From: an uncultured Dysosmobacter sp.
GTDB taxonomy: Bacteria > Bacillota > Clostridia > Oscillospirales > Oscillospiraceae
Reading direction: 5' to 3'
Assembly: GCA_934590165.1 (NCBI GenBank)
Contig: CAKTOO010000017.1
Coordinates: 1 to 60,888 of the forward strand
DNA length: 60,888 nt
Positions within the stretch are counted from its first letter, which is position 1; each line of letters begins with the position of its first letter. Both the position numbers and the translations under genes were made by a program. The notes below the pieces were generated by a model, which was not told the DNA's origin, ran no database searches, and saw only the letters and a list, made by a program, of their open reading frames with translations. This document shows positions 52,979-60,762 of the stretch, in pieces.

Positions 52979-53692
52979 ATGAGTAAAATATTATTAGTAG
53001 AGGATAATCCAGATGCAGTAAAAAGGATAATCCGATATATCAATAAAATATTCGCTGAATTGGACGTGGTTTCTTTTCCCGAAGCAGGCGATGCCCTGCA
53101 ATACGCAAAAGCGAACGATATTTCCCTGTTTATCCTTGATATTCAGTTAGAGGACTATAAAGGAACAAATTTAGCAAAGCAGCTCCGCGAATTGCCGGAA
53201 TATAAATATACGCCGATCATTTTTGAAACGGCATTGGCAGGAGAAGAACTTTCAGCTTATCGAGATGCGAAGTGTTACAGTTTTCTTGTAAAGCCATTTA
53301 GCGAAGAAGAATTTGCGGTGGCATTTCGTGACGCGCTGGGATTGTCTAAACAGATGAACCAACAAGCCAAAACCATCCAGATTGAGCAGAAGCAATTCAT
53401 TTTAGAATATGCTGCACAGGATATTGCCTATATCGAAGCCTTTGGGAAAAAACTTGTGATCCATACCATCAGCCGTCTGTCCGGTATCAAAGAAGATACG
53501 ATTTCTGGGTACACTTTGTCTGGACTATTGGCATTGCTTGATGATCCGGCATTTGTTCAGTGCCATAAGAGTTATGCCGTGAACAAATCCCATATCGAGA
53601 AAATTGACAAATCTGGGCGGAAGATTTGTCTGAAAGGATTTACAGATACAATCCCCGTCGGAAATAAATATCAGGCCGAATTGTGGGGGTAA
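52979..53692 (+). CDS. LytTR-family response regulator
   Basis: 237 aa. Receiver domain (about 1-120: KILLVEDNPDAVKR with acidic pocket, phospho-Asp in LFILDIQLEDYKGTNLA, Lys in FLVKPF) and a C-terminal LytTR DNA-binding domain (about 135-237: AYIEAFGKKLVIHT, FVQCHKSYAVNKSHIEKI). This is the AgrA/ComE architecture used in peptide signalling. AT-rich. The histidine kinase starts 2 bases after its stop. Confidence 0.9.
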   Translation: MSKILLVEDNPDAVKRIIRYINKIFAELDVVSFPEAGDALQYAKANDISLFILDIQLEDYKGTNLAKQLRELPEYKYTPIIFETALAGEELSAYRDAKCYSFLVKPFSEEEFAVAFRDALGLSKQMNQQAKTIQIEQKQFILEYAAQDIAYIEAFGKKLVIHTISRLSGIKEDTISGYTLSGLLALLDDPAFVQCHKSYAVNKSHIEKIDKSGRKICLKGFTDTIPVGNKYQAELWG

Positions 53693-53694
53693 GC

Positions 53695-55017
53695 ATGGAC
53701 TTTCTAATGAATCTGATACAGTTGGGATTGGATGCGGGAATACTGGCTCTCTGCTGTGAAGTCGTTTTCCGGCAAAAAGCAGAAATGAAGGCAAAGGAAT
53801 TTTTCATTTTTCCTATTTTTCTTGTAATCTGTGTTGTGCCGAGAATGGATTTCTCTATTGGCGCAAATATGACAGCATCTTTCCGCAGTGAAGGTTTTGA
53901 AATACTACCAGCAGACAATATCGTTGGATTGCTGTTTTTGCTTTTTGCAGTATTGTTGTTGAGCAGTATTTGCTTCGGCTCCAAATCCAGCGGAACGGTT
54001 TTCTGCGGCACAATGGCGGCCTTCTCCATTTTTCTGCTCGTCAAATGCCTGTGCGCGGTTCTGTTTGCTGTCTGCGGAGCTACGGATGATTTACTCATGT
54101 TAGGCAGCCGCATAGCGGCGTTATGCCTTATAATCGTGCTGGGTTTCACTCCAATTTTCGGGTTGCTCCATCAACTCGTTCAAAGAAACGATTTTACAAT
54201 TTTGATCGTATCTTCCAATATCACTGTGCTTCTCATGGCAGTGCTTTCGATTCTCTCTTTTGATGTGGATAGGCTTCTTGCCAACCTATGGATAATTATT
54301 ATACTGATCCTTGCGGTACTGCTGCTGGACAGTATATTGCTGTTCCTACATCAGCGTCGAATGCAGGAGCAAAAGCGAATCCACATGATTGAGCAGTATG
54401 TGCCTATTGTAGAAGAATTGATCTCACAGGTTAGGGCAAGGCAGCATGAATTTAATAACCGGATGATGGCGATTGAAGCTGCCGTTGTCTCTGCTGATAC
54501 TATAGAAGAAGCTCGGAAAGAAGTGACGGCTCTCACGGGAAGTATTGGAATCAGTCTTAATGACCGGGAACTGCTCTCATGCGACAGCAAAATGATTGCC
54601 GGGATGCTGTTTGGAAAAATAAAGCAGGCAGAAGCGGCAAATCGTCACATAGAATTATCTTTACATGGTCTTTTCAAGAAAACTGTCACCCCGGAAACAG
54701 AATGGATCGAGGCTATTGGAATTTTATTGGATAATGCAATCGAGGCTTCACCGAAAGGAAGTACGGTTTTTTTATCCAGTAAGAAACAGGGGGACTTTCT
54801 GGAATTGACAGTTGCCAATCCAGCTCCTCCGCTTTCAAATACTGAATTTATGACCTTGTTTGGAAAAGGTGTAACTACAAAGGTAAATCGGGACGGCCAC
54901 GGCTTTGGTCTGTATAACATCCTACGCATGACGGAACGGTATCATGGAAAAATCCTGACCCGCAACGAATCCATTTTGAATGAAAATTATGTTGTCTTTG
55001 GCGTACTCATGCCATAA
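53695..55017 (+). CDS. AgrC/GHKL-type sensor histidine kinase
   Basis: 440 aa. About six N-terminal membrane segments (1-220), then a dimer helix with the phospho-His in RARQHEFNNRMMAIE and a GHKL ATPase domain (LLDNAIEASPKGSTVFL as N box, GHGFGLYNI as G box). Typical of AgrC/ComD peptide receptors. Start chosen at 53695. No AgrB or AgrD and no obvious peptide gene is nearby, so the signal comes from elsewhere or is not an Agr peptide. Confidence 0.88.
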   Translation: MDFLMNLIQLGLDAGILALCCEVVFRQKAEMKAKEFFIFPIFLVICVVPRMDFSIGANMTASFRSEGFEILPADNIVGLLFLLFAVLLLSSICFGSKSSGTVFCGTMAAFSIFLLVKCLCAVLFAVCGATDDLLMLGSRIAALCLIIVLGFTPIFGLLHQLVQRNDFTILIVSSNITVLLMAVLSILSFDVDRLLANLWIIIILILAVLLLDSILLFLHQRRMQEQKRIHMIEQYVPIVEELISQVRARQHEFNNRMMAIEAAVVSADTIEEARKEVTALTGSIGISLNDRELLSCDSKMIAGMLFGKIKQAEAANRHIELSLHGLFKKTVTPETEWIEAIGILLDNAIEASPKGSTVFLSSKKQGDFLELTVANPAPPLSNTEFMTLFGKGVTTKVNRDGHGFGLYNILRMTERYHGKILTRNESILNENYVVFGVLMP

Positions 55018-55030
55018 AAAGGGTATGAAC

Positions 55031-55080
55031 GAGGGTTTTAAGGGAACGAAATTTATCTTGTTCCCTTAAAACCCTCTCTT
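55031..55080 (+). terminator. terminator after the sensor kinase gene
   Basis: Perfect 17-bp inverted repeat 55031-55047 with 55060-55076, 12-base loop, then TCTTGTTT. It makes the ABC genes a separate unit. Confidence 0.75.
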
Positions 55081-55092
55081 GTTTCCGGGCTA

Positions 55093-55121
55093 TTGAAGCG
55101 CCTGAAAGAGTTCGATATACT
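55093..55121 (+). promoter_or_regulatory. promoter of the ABC transporter operon
   Basis: TTGAAG (55093-55098), 17-base spacer, TATACT (55116-55121), 24 bases before the first ABC gene. Confidence 0.65.
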
Positions 55122-55144
55122 GGAAAAAACAAAGAAAGGGATGA

Positions 55145-55906
55145 ATGAATATGATAGGCCTTGTGAGAAATGAGTGGAAAAAAGTTTTTCTGCCGGTGCT
55201 ATTGACAACAGTTCTTCTGGCAATCGCCATGAGTGTGTTGTCCTGCACAATTTATCAAAACTATACACTACACTACGATTTAGAGGCATGGGAAGTTGGA
55301 ACAGAACTGTTTTCTCTGCTTTATCCGCTGTTTGTTGTGGTGCCGCTATGCTGGAATTTGTATTACGAGCGCAAAAACAACTTCCTGCTCTATGTCATGC
55401 CGCGAGTGAAAATTAAGAAGTACCTGACTGCCAAATGGATTGCATATGCGCTGGGAACCCTTTGTATTATTGTGATTCCTTATATACTATCGGCGGTGTT
55501 TGCCCTCTATGTGAAACCGCCAGTGGTTCCTTTCGTTGAAAATCCGTTTAGCCATATATTTGAAAACGCATTTATAAAGACCCCGCTGTTATATGCAGTT
55601 GCCCTGTCCCTTTGGAGAGGCATAGTCAGCCTTTTTGTAATGACCTTCGGATTTATCCTCGCTTTATACTGCAAGAACATTTTTGTAATCCTTACCGGGC
55701 CGTTTATGTATTCCATTTTAGAAAATTTTGTCCTGGCTATTCTCTGCCTGGAGAGACTGCGGCTGGTCGTAGCTTTTGATCCCACAACAGTCAATCCAGA
55801 GGTCGTGTCAATCTTCTCTTTCTTCTTTGGCCCAATCGTTTTAAGCATTGTGATTGGCCTGACAGCGTTTCTCCTTTCTAAGAAAAATGCTGTCGTAACC
55901 ATTTAG
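55145..55906 (+). CDS. ABC transporter membrane protein, ABC-2 type
   Basis: 253 aa with six membrane segments (first VFLPVLLTTVLLAIAMSVLS) and loops typical of the bacteriocin/lantibiotic-immunity ABC-2 permeases. AAAGGGATGA precedes the start; ATG 55151 is also possible. It probably forms a heteromeric exporter with the next two gene products. Under control of the LytTR system by inference. Confidence 0.75.
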   Translation: MNMIGLVRNEWKKVFLPVLLTTVLLAIAMSVLSCTIYQNYTLHYDLEAWEVGTELFSLLYPLFVVVPLCWNLYYERKNNFLLYVMPRVKIKKYLTAKWIAYALGTLCIIVIPYILSAVFALYVKPPVVPFVENPFSHIFENAFIKTPLLYAVALSLWRGIVSLFVMTFGFILALYCKNIFVILTGPFMYSILENFVLAILCLERLRLVVAFDPTTVNPEVVSIFSFFFGPIVLSIVIGLTAFLLSKKNAVVTI

Positions 55907-55915
55907 GAATCCGTT

Positions 55916-57415
55916 ATGATTGCGCTTATCAGGAAAAATCTCCGTTTGTGGGGATATGGAAAGTCGCTTGCCCTATTTGCCGGCTGTATACTTTTTTCCA
56001 TCAGCGGGAGGTTAAACGGAGGTATTGCATACGAGCGGCACATCTTGTCGGCGGTATCAGACCATTACTATCTGACCTATTTTGTGCTGCCGATTGTACT
56101 GTTAAGCTGCTTTTCCTTTATTGATGACGACGGAGAGCCAGTAATCTTACGGTTTCAAAGTTACCATTCTTATTTTCTGAAAAAATGGATTGGGGTCGGT
56201 TTGATTGCAGTCATTCTGACGGCTGTTCAAACTGGGGCAATTCTTCTGTCTGGTATAGGATTACCTTTAGGCAACGAATGGAACCTTGCTGCGGGTGCAA
56301 CGGAAGCCGAGTTATTTTCCACTCTGGAACAGCTTTTTGCCAGTCCCTTGCAGGCGTTTGTCTGTTTTACCCTCTATCAGCTTATTGGAAGTTGGCTGAT
56401 ATTTGGAATCTGTATGTGGATTGGACATTTCACTGGGAGAAAGTGGACGATTCGAATTGTAATCGTTCTTTATGTCCTCTCGGCTGTGTGGATCAAGCTT
56501 CCGGCAATTCAAAATATTCCGCTGACGAGTTTTAATCATTTGCTGATTTTACACCACAATTTTGGAGAGCCGGCTCGTCCATGGATTACAGGATTCACGC
56601 TGCTGCTATTCATGCTGACAATTATGTTTTCTGTACGATTCGCATGGCGGGGGCATTTGCCCCAACTTCGCCTGAAATGTCACGGTATTGCCGCGTACTA
56701 TTCCTATGAGCTGATGACGAAACGCAATATTCTGATTCTTCTGGCCGTTGTGGTTGGAATTACGCTTTATAAAGGGCTGGGATATGGCGCCGCAGAATCC
56801 GACGCAGAATGGATATATTCGCTGTTTGCGGGACACGGAACAGGATATTTTCAGGTGTTCCCATTTCTGGAAATGCTTATTACCAGCGGTGTACCGCTAT
56901 ACCTGCTGGCAGCTTTTGTGGAACATACGGTAAACGGACAATCTATTTTTATTTCTGTGCGTGCAAAAAGCCGTAGACATTTAGTGAAGGGGATCTTATC
57001 AGTCAGTACAAAATTTCTCATAATATATGCATTCTTTTGGCTTATGGCTGGCCTTATAGGGGCATCCCTATTCAGCACTGGATTAACAATCGTTTCTTTC
57101 AGGCTTATGCTCTATGCGGTTTTAATGAAGTGCCTTGATATATTGGTGCAATATCTGATTGTGCTCGGCATCTACATTGCCACAAGACAAGTTACAATCG
57201 GTTTCCTTGTGTTAGTGGCGGGAAATCTGCTCTGTATCCTTCCGGGGAATTGGGTAGCTTATTCGCCCTTTGGCCTTTCCAGCCTGACAAGAATTTCTGT
57301 TGTGGAACCGGGAATTGGAATTTCCGCTGTGTCCGCCTTTGGTATAGAGGCCGCTATTTTAACGCTGATGATTGCAGGAATTCTTATGTGGGGCTACAAG
57401 AAAATATTGAATTAG
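55916..57415 (+). CDS. large ABC transporter membrane protein
   Basis: 499 aa with about 12 membrane segments (LALFAGCILFSISGRL, YLTYFVLPIVLLSCFSFI, KWIGVGLIAVILTAVQ and others). Length suggests two fused six-helix halves. It starts 9 bases after the previous gene and ends 11 before the ATPase, with GGAGG in the gap. No close family recognised; ABC context makes it a permease. Confidence 0.75.
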   Translation: MIALIRKNLRLWGYGKSLALFAGCILFSISGRLNGGIAYERHILSAVSDHYYLTYFVLPIVLLSCFSFIDDDGEPVILRFQSYHSYFLKKWIGVGLIAVILTAVQTGAILLSGIGLPLGNEWNLAAGATEAELFSTLEQLFASPLQAFVCFTLYQLIGSWLIFGICMWIGHFTGRKWTIRIVIVLYVLSAVWIKLPAIQNIPLTSFNHLLILHHNFGEPARPWITGFTLLLFMLTIMFSVRFAWRGHLPQLRLKCHGIAAYYSYELMTKRNILILLAVVVGITLYKGLGYGAAESDAEWIYSLFAGHGTGYFQVFPFLEMLITSGVPLYLLAAFVEHTVNGQSIFISVRAKSRRHLVKGILSVSTKFLIIYAFFWLMAGLIGASLFSTGLTIVSFRLMLYAVLMKCLDILVQYLIVLGIYIATRQVTIGFLVLVAGNLLCILPGNWVAYSPFGLSSLTRISVVEPGIGISAVSAFGIEAAILTLMIAGILMWGYKKILN

Positions 57416-57426
57416 GAGGACAAAAT

Positions 57427-58104
57427 ATGAGTTCATATATTGAAGTGAAAAATGTATCAAAAAGTTTTAGCGGCAGGGCAATTCTTCAGAATATTTCCCT
57501 GCCTGTAGAACAGGGAACAACTGTTGGTTTGGTTGGCGCTAACGGCAGCGGAAAGTCGGTGCTGTTCAAGATTATATGCGGCTTTGAGAAGCCAGATCAG
57601 GGCAGCGTATATGTGCGCGGAAACCAGCTTGGTAAAAATGGCTGCGACTTCCCCGAAAGTTTGGGAGTATTTATCAATTCCCCTGGCTTTATCGGTATTT
57701 ACAATGGTTTTCAAAATCTGAAATTCCTTGCGGACATTCAAGGGAAAATTGGAGAAAAAGAAATCCGACAGGCCATGAGCAAAGTGGGGCTTGACCCTGA
57801 TAATAAAACGAAAGTAGACAACTATTCTCTTGGTATGAAGCAGAAACTGGGGATTGCACAGGCGATTATGGAGGGGCAGGATATTCTGATTTTGGATGAG
57901 CCTTTTAACGCACTGGACTACAAAACCTATGAGGATGTAAAGGCCATCATCCGTATGCTGAAAGCGGAAGGCAAGACCATTTTTCTGACTTCACACCATT
58001 TCAAAGACATTGAACAACTATGCGATCAGGTGTATTCGCTTGAAGATTGTCAACTTCTGCCGATTACAGAAGAAATCGCGGCGCGGTATCGAGAAATGGA
58101 TTAG
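57427..58104 (+). CDS. ABC transporter ATP-binding protein
   Basis: 225 aa. Walker A GANGSGKS (about residue 38), signature YSLGMKQKLGIAQAI, Walker B ILILDEPFNALD and an H-loop TSHHF. The signature is the LSGGQ variant common in export and immunity ABC proteins. GGAGG precedes the start. It powers the two permeases before it; the substrate is probably a peptide or lipid-targeting antibiotic, by analogy only. Confidence 0.9.
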   Translation: MSSYIEVKNVSKSFSGRAILQNISLPVEQGTTVGLVGANGSGKSVLFKIICGFEKPDQGSVYVRGNQLGKNGCDFPESLGVFINSPGFIGIYNGFQNLKFLADIQGKIGEKEIRQAMSKVGLDPDNKTKVDNYSLGMKQKLGIAQAIMEGQDILILDEPFNALDYKTYEDVKAIIRMLKAEGKTIFLTSHHFKDIEQLCDQVYSLEDCQLLPITEEIAARYREMD

Positions 58105-58262
58105 CCTGCAAACGTATATTGAACCGCCCTGGGTAGCGTGAAGTCCAAGCTGCTGAAAAGCTTGTCGTAAAACATGGCGGCGCTTTGGGATGTAAACAGC
58201 GTCACATCCTGAATGATTTCCTGTCGGTAGATAGCGGTCAGCCCCTTTCTGGTTGGTTTTCT
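58105..58262 (-). pseudogene. decayed C-terminal fragment of an unrecognised protein
   Basis: Minus strand, about 50 codons ending in TAA at 58104-58106: KGLTAIYRQEIIQDVTLF, then MFYDKLFSSLDFTLPRAV. Coding-like composition, no start, stop codons just upstream. Origin not recognised. It abuts the ABC ATPase gene tail to tail. Confidence 0.45.
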
Positions 58263-58407
58263 CTCAAGTCAATTTTACCAAAAAGGGGCTCCGCTTTCTA
58301 TATCAATGGAATGATTTTCGGTTGAAGCCATGTCTGGGAACCATTGCAATTACTACTCTTTTGGAGTTTTACCCATGGCTGTGTCTCTTGAAAGTAGAGG
58401 TAATCGT

Positions 58408-58700
58408 ATGAAAAAGGCATTCTTTTTGGGGTCTCTGCTTGTAATAGGGATTTTTTCTGCATTGGCTGTGAGAGCGCCATGAACGGCCAACAGATAGCCC
58501 AACTCATAACGGCGCAGAAGCGGAAAGTGAAGATAGCGGAACAATTGATGGCATTGAGTGGGAACTAAAAGGCGGAGTATTAACGATAAGAGGCGAAGGC
58601 GCTTTAAGGGAAACACCTTGGAGTGAAAACGTTGATTGCATCCAAAAAGTCATTATAGCCGCCGTTGGAGATTCTAATAGTCTCTTTACTCGATACCACA
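58408..58700 (+). pseudogene. decayed start of a secreted/surface protein
   Basis: A signal peptide (MKKAFFLGSLLVIGIFSALA) runs to a TGA at 58480-58482. Then, in another frame, SEDSGTIDGIEWELKGGVLTIRGEGALRETPWSENVDCIQKVII is the typical N-terminal beta module of leucine-rich-repeat surface proteins. A frameshift separates the two, and the rest of the gene is replaced by an Lrp-like fragment from about 58715. Confidence 0.6.
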
Positions 58701-58716
58701 AGCTGCCGGGTATCCT

Positions 58717-59007
58717 ATGCTTTGTGACTTCTGTGTGCAGACGCCCGAGATCATGGCATTCTATCACATGGTCGGCAACTTTAATGTCCTGTTGTGTTTT
58801 GCAGTTCCTGATGTGAAAACGCTGGACGCTCTTGTCAGCAGGGTCAGGACCTTCGGAGATTCAAGGACCTCAATCGAATTGCAGACCGTGTTTGAAAAAG
58901 CCGATCCGACCAATCGCACAGTAGTGAGTCTATATTCACTCTATTACAACTCAGCAGGGGCGCCGCGCACGGCGTCCCCTGCCTTTGCGCTGCCGGCCTT
59001 ACCTTGA
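58717..59007 (+). pseudogene. C-terminal fragment of an Lrp/AsnC-family regulator
   Basis: 96 codons. PEIMAFYHMVGNFNVLLCFAVPDVKTLDALVSRVRTFGDSRTSIELQTVFEKA is the ligand-binding (RAM) domain of Lrp/AsnC proteins; the helix-turn-helix half is missing. The frame then runs through a terminator-like hairpin (58954-58982), so its natural stop has been lost. Confidence 0.65.
58954..58986 (+). terminator. terminator of the former Lrp-like gene
   Basis: GCAGGGGCGCCG and CGGCGTCCCCTGC arms around CGCA (one bulge), followed by CTTTGC. Confidence 0.5.
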
Positions 59008-59029
59008 CAATCCACCGCGTTTACTTTAT

Positions 59030-59220
59030 ATTGGTAACAGGCGAAAGCCAAATCTCGCGGCTTTCCGGTGAGGTTCACACCGTAAGTGTGGCCTCAGGCA
59101 TTCATGGACCCCGTAGGGCATTATGACCACCCTGTACGCAGGAAGTTCCATGAAGGTCGACAGTTTTTGGCGCTGTACCGGCAGCGCGGGTGTGTACCCT
59201 TCCGTCGAAAGCGGAAAGGA
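59030..59220 (+). ncRNA. structured leader upstream of the sigma-like regulator
   Basis: About 190 bases without a reading frame but with several good helices: GAAAGCC/GGCTTTC (about 59042-59066), TGAGG-CACAC/GTGTG-CCTCA (about 59070-59097), an outer TTCATGGA/TCCATGAA pair (about 59101-59156) enclosing CCC/GGG pairs, and TCGAC/GTCGA (about 59157-59215) enclosing GGCGCTG/AGCGC. It ends 10-15 bases before AAAGGA and the ATG, where a switch over the ribosome binding site could act. No known riboswitch class was recognised. Confidence 0.5.
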
Positions 59221-59225
59221 CACAA

Positions 59226-59615
59226 ATGAACGACTATGTCGTTATTATCTATAACGGTGAGCAAGTATCAGTGCCAAAGGAGGTCGCAGACTTCCTTGAG
59301 CAGGATCGGAAACGGCAGCAGGCGCAGGACAAACAGGACGCAAGGCACCTGAGTAAAAGTGAGTTTGAAACGGTGCCGTCCGGTTCGGATTGCGTCAAGC
59401 GTCCCGTGGAGGATGCGGCGCTCAGGAACCTCCAGCTTGAAAATCTGCGGAAGGCCATTGCGGAACTGGATGTGCAAGGTCAAAACCTGCTCTCCCTCCG
59501 ATACAGCGATGCGCTGACGATGGATGAGATCGGTCAGATCTACGGCATCTCCAAAATGGCGGTATCAAAGCGACTGAAAAAGCTGCACGAAAAGCTGGGA
59601 AGCTCTGTCTCATGA
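59226..59615 (+). CDS. sigma-70 region 4-like regulator of the mobile element
   Basis: 129 aa. The C-terminal 60 residues are a sigma region 4 helix-turn-helix (ELDVQGQNLLSLRYSDALTMDEIGQIYGISKMAVSKRLKKLHEKL). The N-terminal part is a short VIIYNGEQVSVPKEVADFLEQDRKR module found in ICE sigma-like proteins. AAAGGA precedes the ATG at 59226. Probably switches ICE genes; preceded by a long structured leader and followed by a terminator. Confidence 0.85.
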   Translation: MNDYVVIIYNGEQVSVPKEVADFLEQDRKRQQAQDKQDARHLSKSEFETVPSGSDCVKRPVEDAALRNLQLENLRKAIAELDVQGQNLLSLRYSDALTMDEIGQIYGISKMAVSKRLKKLHEKLGSSVS

Positions 59616-59636
59616 CAGGGCTTCCCAGCTTTTTTG
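59591..59636 (+). terminator. terminator overlapping the end of the sigma-like gene
   Basis: AAGCTGGGAAGC...GCTTCCCAGCTT with inner CTGTC/GACAG arms and a TCAT loop, then T6. The stop codon lies in the loop region. Confidence 0.9.
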
Positions 59637-59756
59637 AAATTTTTTTCTGTCCTCTGGTTTACAAACGCGCTCTGAGTGTCCTTATAGGTGAGAGACAAAT
59701 TTTCCGACTGAGTTGGCCGCAGTCATGATCGTCTCACCTGAACACGAGGAGCGTGT

Positions 59757-60110
59757 ATGACCATGAATCCATTTGAACAAAGCACACAGCAGCTTCTGCG
59801 CTTCCTGACCTCCCACGCTGAGTGGGAGGTCATTGACTACATCCGGCAGGAAATACGGCATGACGCACCGGACAGTGTCCCGACCGCAGAGGAACTGCTC
59901 ATTTTCTTCCAATCCCCGGATGCGCCGACCGAACTGGACACCTACCAGCAAATGCTGGTGACCGATAAGCTGCTGGAGTACGCGGAGATCAGTCTGCGCA
60001 CCCTCTGCGACCTGATCCGCTATCAGCAGCTCAAGGAATTGGGCGTTGTCCATTCCGCAAAGGAGTTCATTCAACTCTTCCGCCCCGACGAACAGGAGGA
60101 CACACCATGA
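59757..60110 (+). CDS. uncharacterised ICE regulatory-module protein
   Basis: 117 aa, acidic and helical (MTMNPFEQSTQQLLRFLTSHAEWEVIDYIRQEI, LDTYQQMLVTDKLLEYAEISLRTLCDLIRYQQL). GAGGAG precedes the ATG. The stop overlaps the next start (ATGA), so it is cotranslated with the HTH protein. No function recognised. Confidence 0.65.
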   Translation: MTMNPFEQSTQQLLRFLTSHAEWEVIDYIRQEIRHDAPDSVPTAEELLIFFQSPDAPTELDTYQQMLVTDKLLEYAEISLRTLCDLIRYQQLKELGVVHSAKEFIQLFRPDEQEDTP

Positions 60111-60520
60111 ATCAATTTCCCAGCAAAAACTATTTTACACTGCCGAACGAAATTTTTTCGCTGGGGCTGGGCGCAGGTGAGATCGCGGTCTACGCCTACC
60201 TCCGCTGCCTTGAGAACCCCAGTACCTACCAGTGCTGGCCCAGCTACACCACGATCGGAAAAGCTATTGGCCGTACAAAAAATACGGTCATGCAGTATGT
60301 CGACGCGCTCTCGGAGAAAGGACTCATCTCCACAGAGCCAACCTCTGTCCTGACAAAATCCAGGATCAAAAAGAACGGCAATCTGTGCTATACCATCAGG
60401 CCGATCCATGAGGCCGTTGAAATTTTTCACACGCGTCAACTGTCTGCGGTTGAACGCGCAACAGAGCGGCGGCAAATTCATCGCAAGCTGTCCGCGGTGA
60501 ATTTGTTGCCCGGTGCATAA
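60107..60520 (+). CDS. winged-helix (replication-initiator/GntR-like) DNA-binding protein
   Basis: 137 aa. FTLPNEIFSLGLGAGEIAVYAYLRCLENPSTYQCWPSYTTIGKAIGRTKNTVMQYVDALSEKGLI is the winged helix seen in ICE and plasmid replication-initiator N-termini. The basic C-terminus is short. It lies between an acidic small protein and an excisionase-like gene, the usual ICE regulatory module. DNA target unknown. Confidence 0.8.
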   Translation: MNQFPSKNYFTLPNEIFSLGLGAGEIAVYAYLRCLENPSTYQCWPSYTTIGKAIGRTKNTVMQYVDALSEKGLISTEPTSVLTKSRIKKNGNLCYTIRPIHEAVEIFHTRQLSAVERATERRQIHRKLSAVNLLPGA

Positions 60521-60536
60521 GGAAAGGAAGGACAGA

Positions 60537-60755
60537 ATGAAGCATTCCATCTACACAAGCTATGACGAGCTTCCGCTGATGCTCTCCGTGGCAGAAGTCG
60601 CCGCAGTGCTTGGGATCTCCCGTGCCGGTGCCTATGAGTTGGTGCATGGCAACGAATTCCCCGCGCTCAAAATCGGCAGCCGGATCGTTGTTCCAAAGGA
60701 TAAGTTTCTCGCATGGATCGACGCGAACAGCGGTTCAAAAAACGCACCGCTGTAA
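60537..60755 (+). CDS. excisionase-family DNA-binding protein
   Basis: 72 aa MerR-like/AlpA-type helix-turn-helix: LMLSVAEVAAVLGISRAGAYELVHGNEFPALKIGSRIVVPKDKFLAWI. AAGGAAGG precedes the ATG at 60537. Such proteins steer tyrosine integrases toward excision. The end of this gene is the source of the 20-base repeat also found at 52742. Confidence 0.85.
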   Translation: MKHSIYTSYDELPLMLSVAEVAAVLGISRAGAYELVHGNEFPALKIGSRIVVPKDKFLAWIDANSGSKNAPL

Positions 60756-60762
60756 CTAAAGA
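60743..60762 (+). repeat. direct repeat, right copy
   Basis: CGCACCGCTGTAACTAAAGA over the excisionase stop codon, identical to 52742-52761. The two copies bracket the LytTR/ABC genes, the decayed fragments and the regulatory module. Confidence 0.75.

Noticed and set aside
59030..59225. Cobalamin or other known riboswitch before the sigma-like gene
   Set aside because: The conserved core strings of classes I know are not seen, and the downstream gene is a mobile-element regulator, not a transport or synthesis gene.
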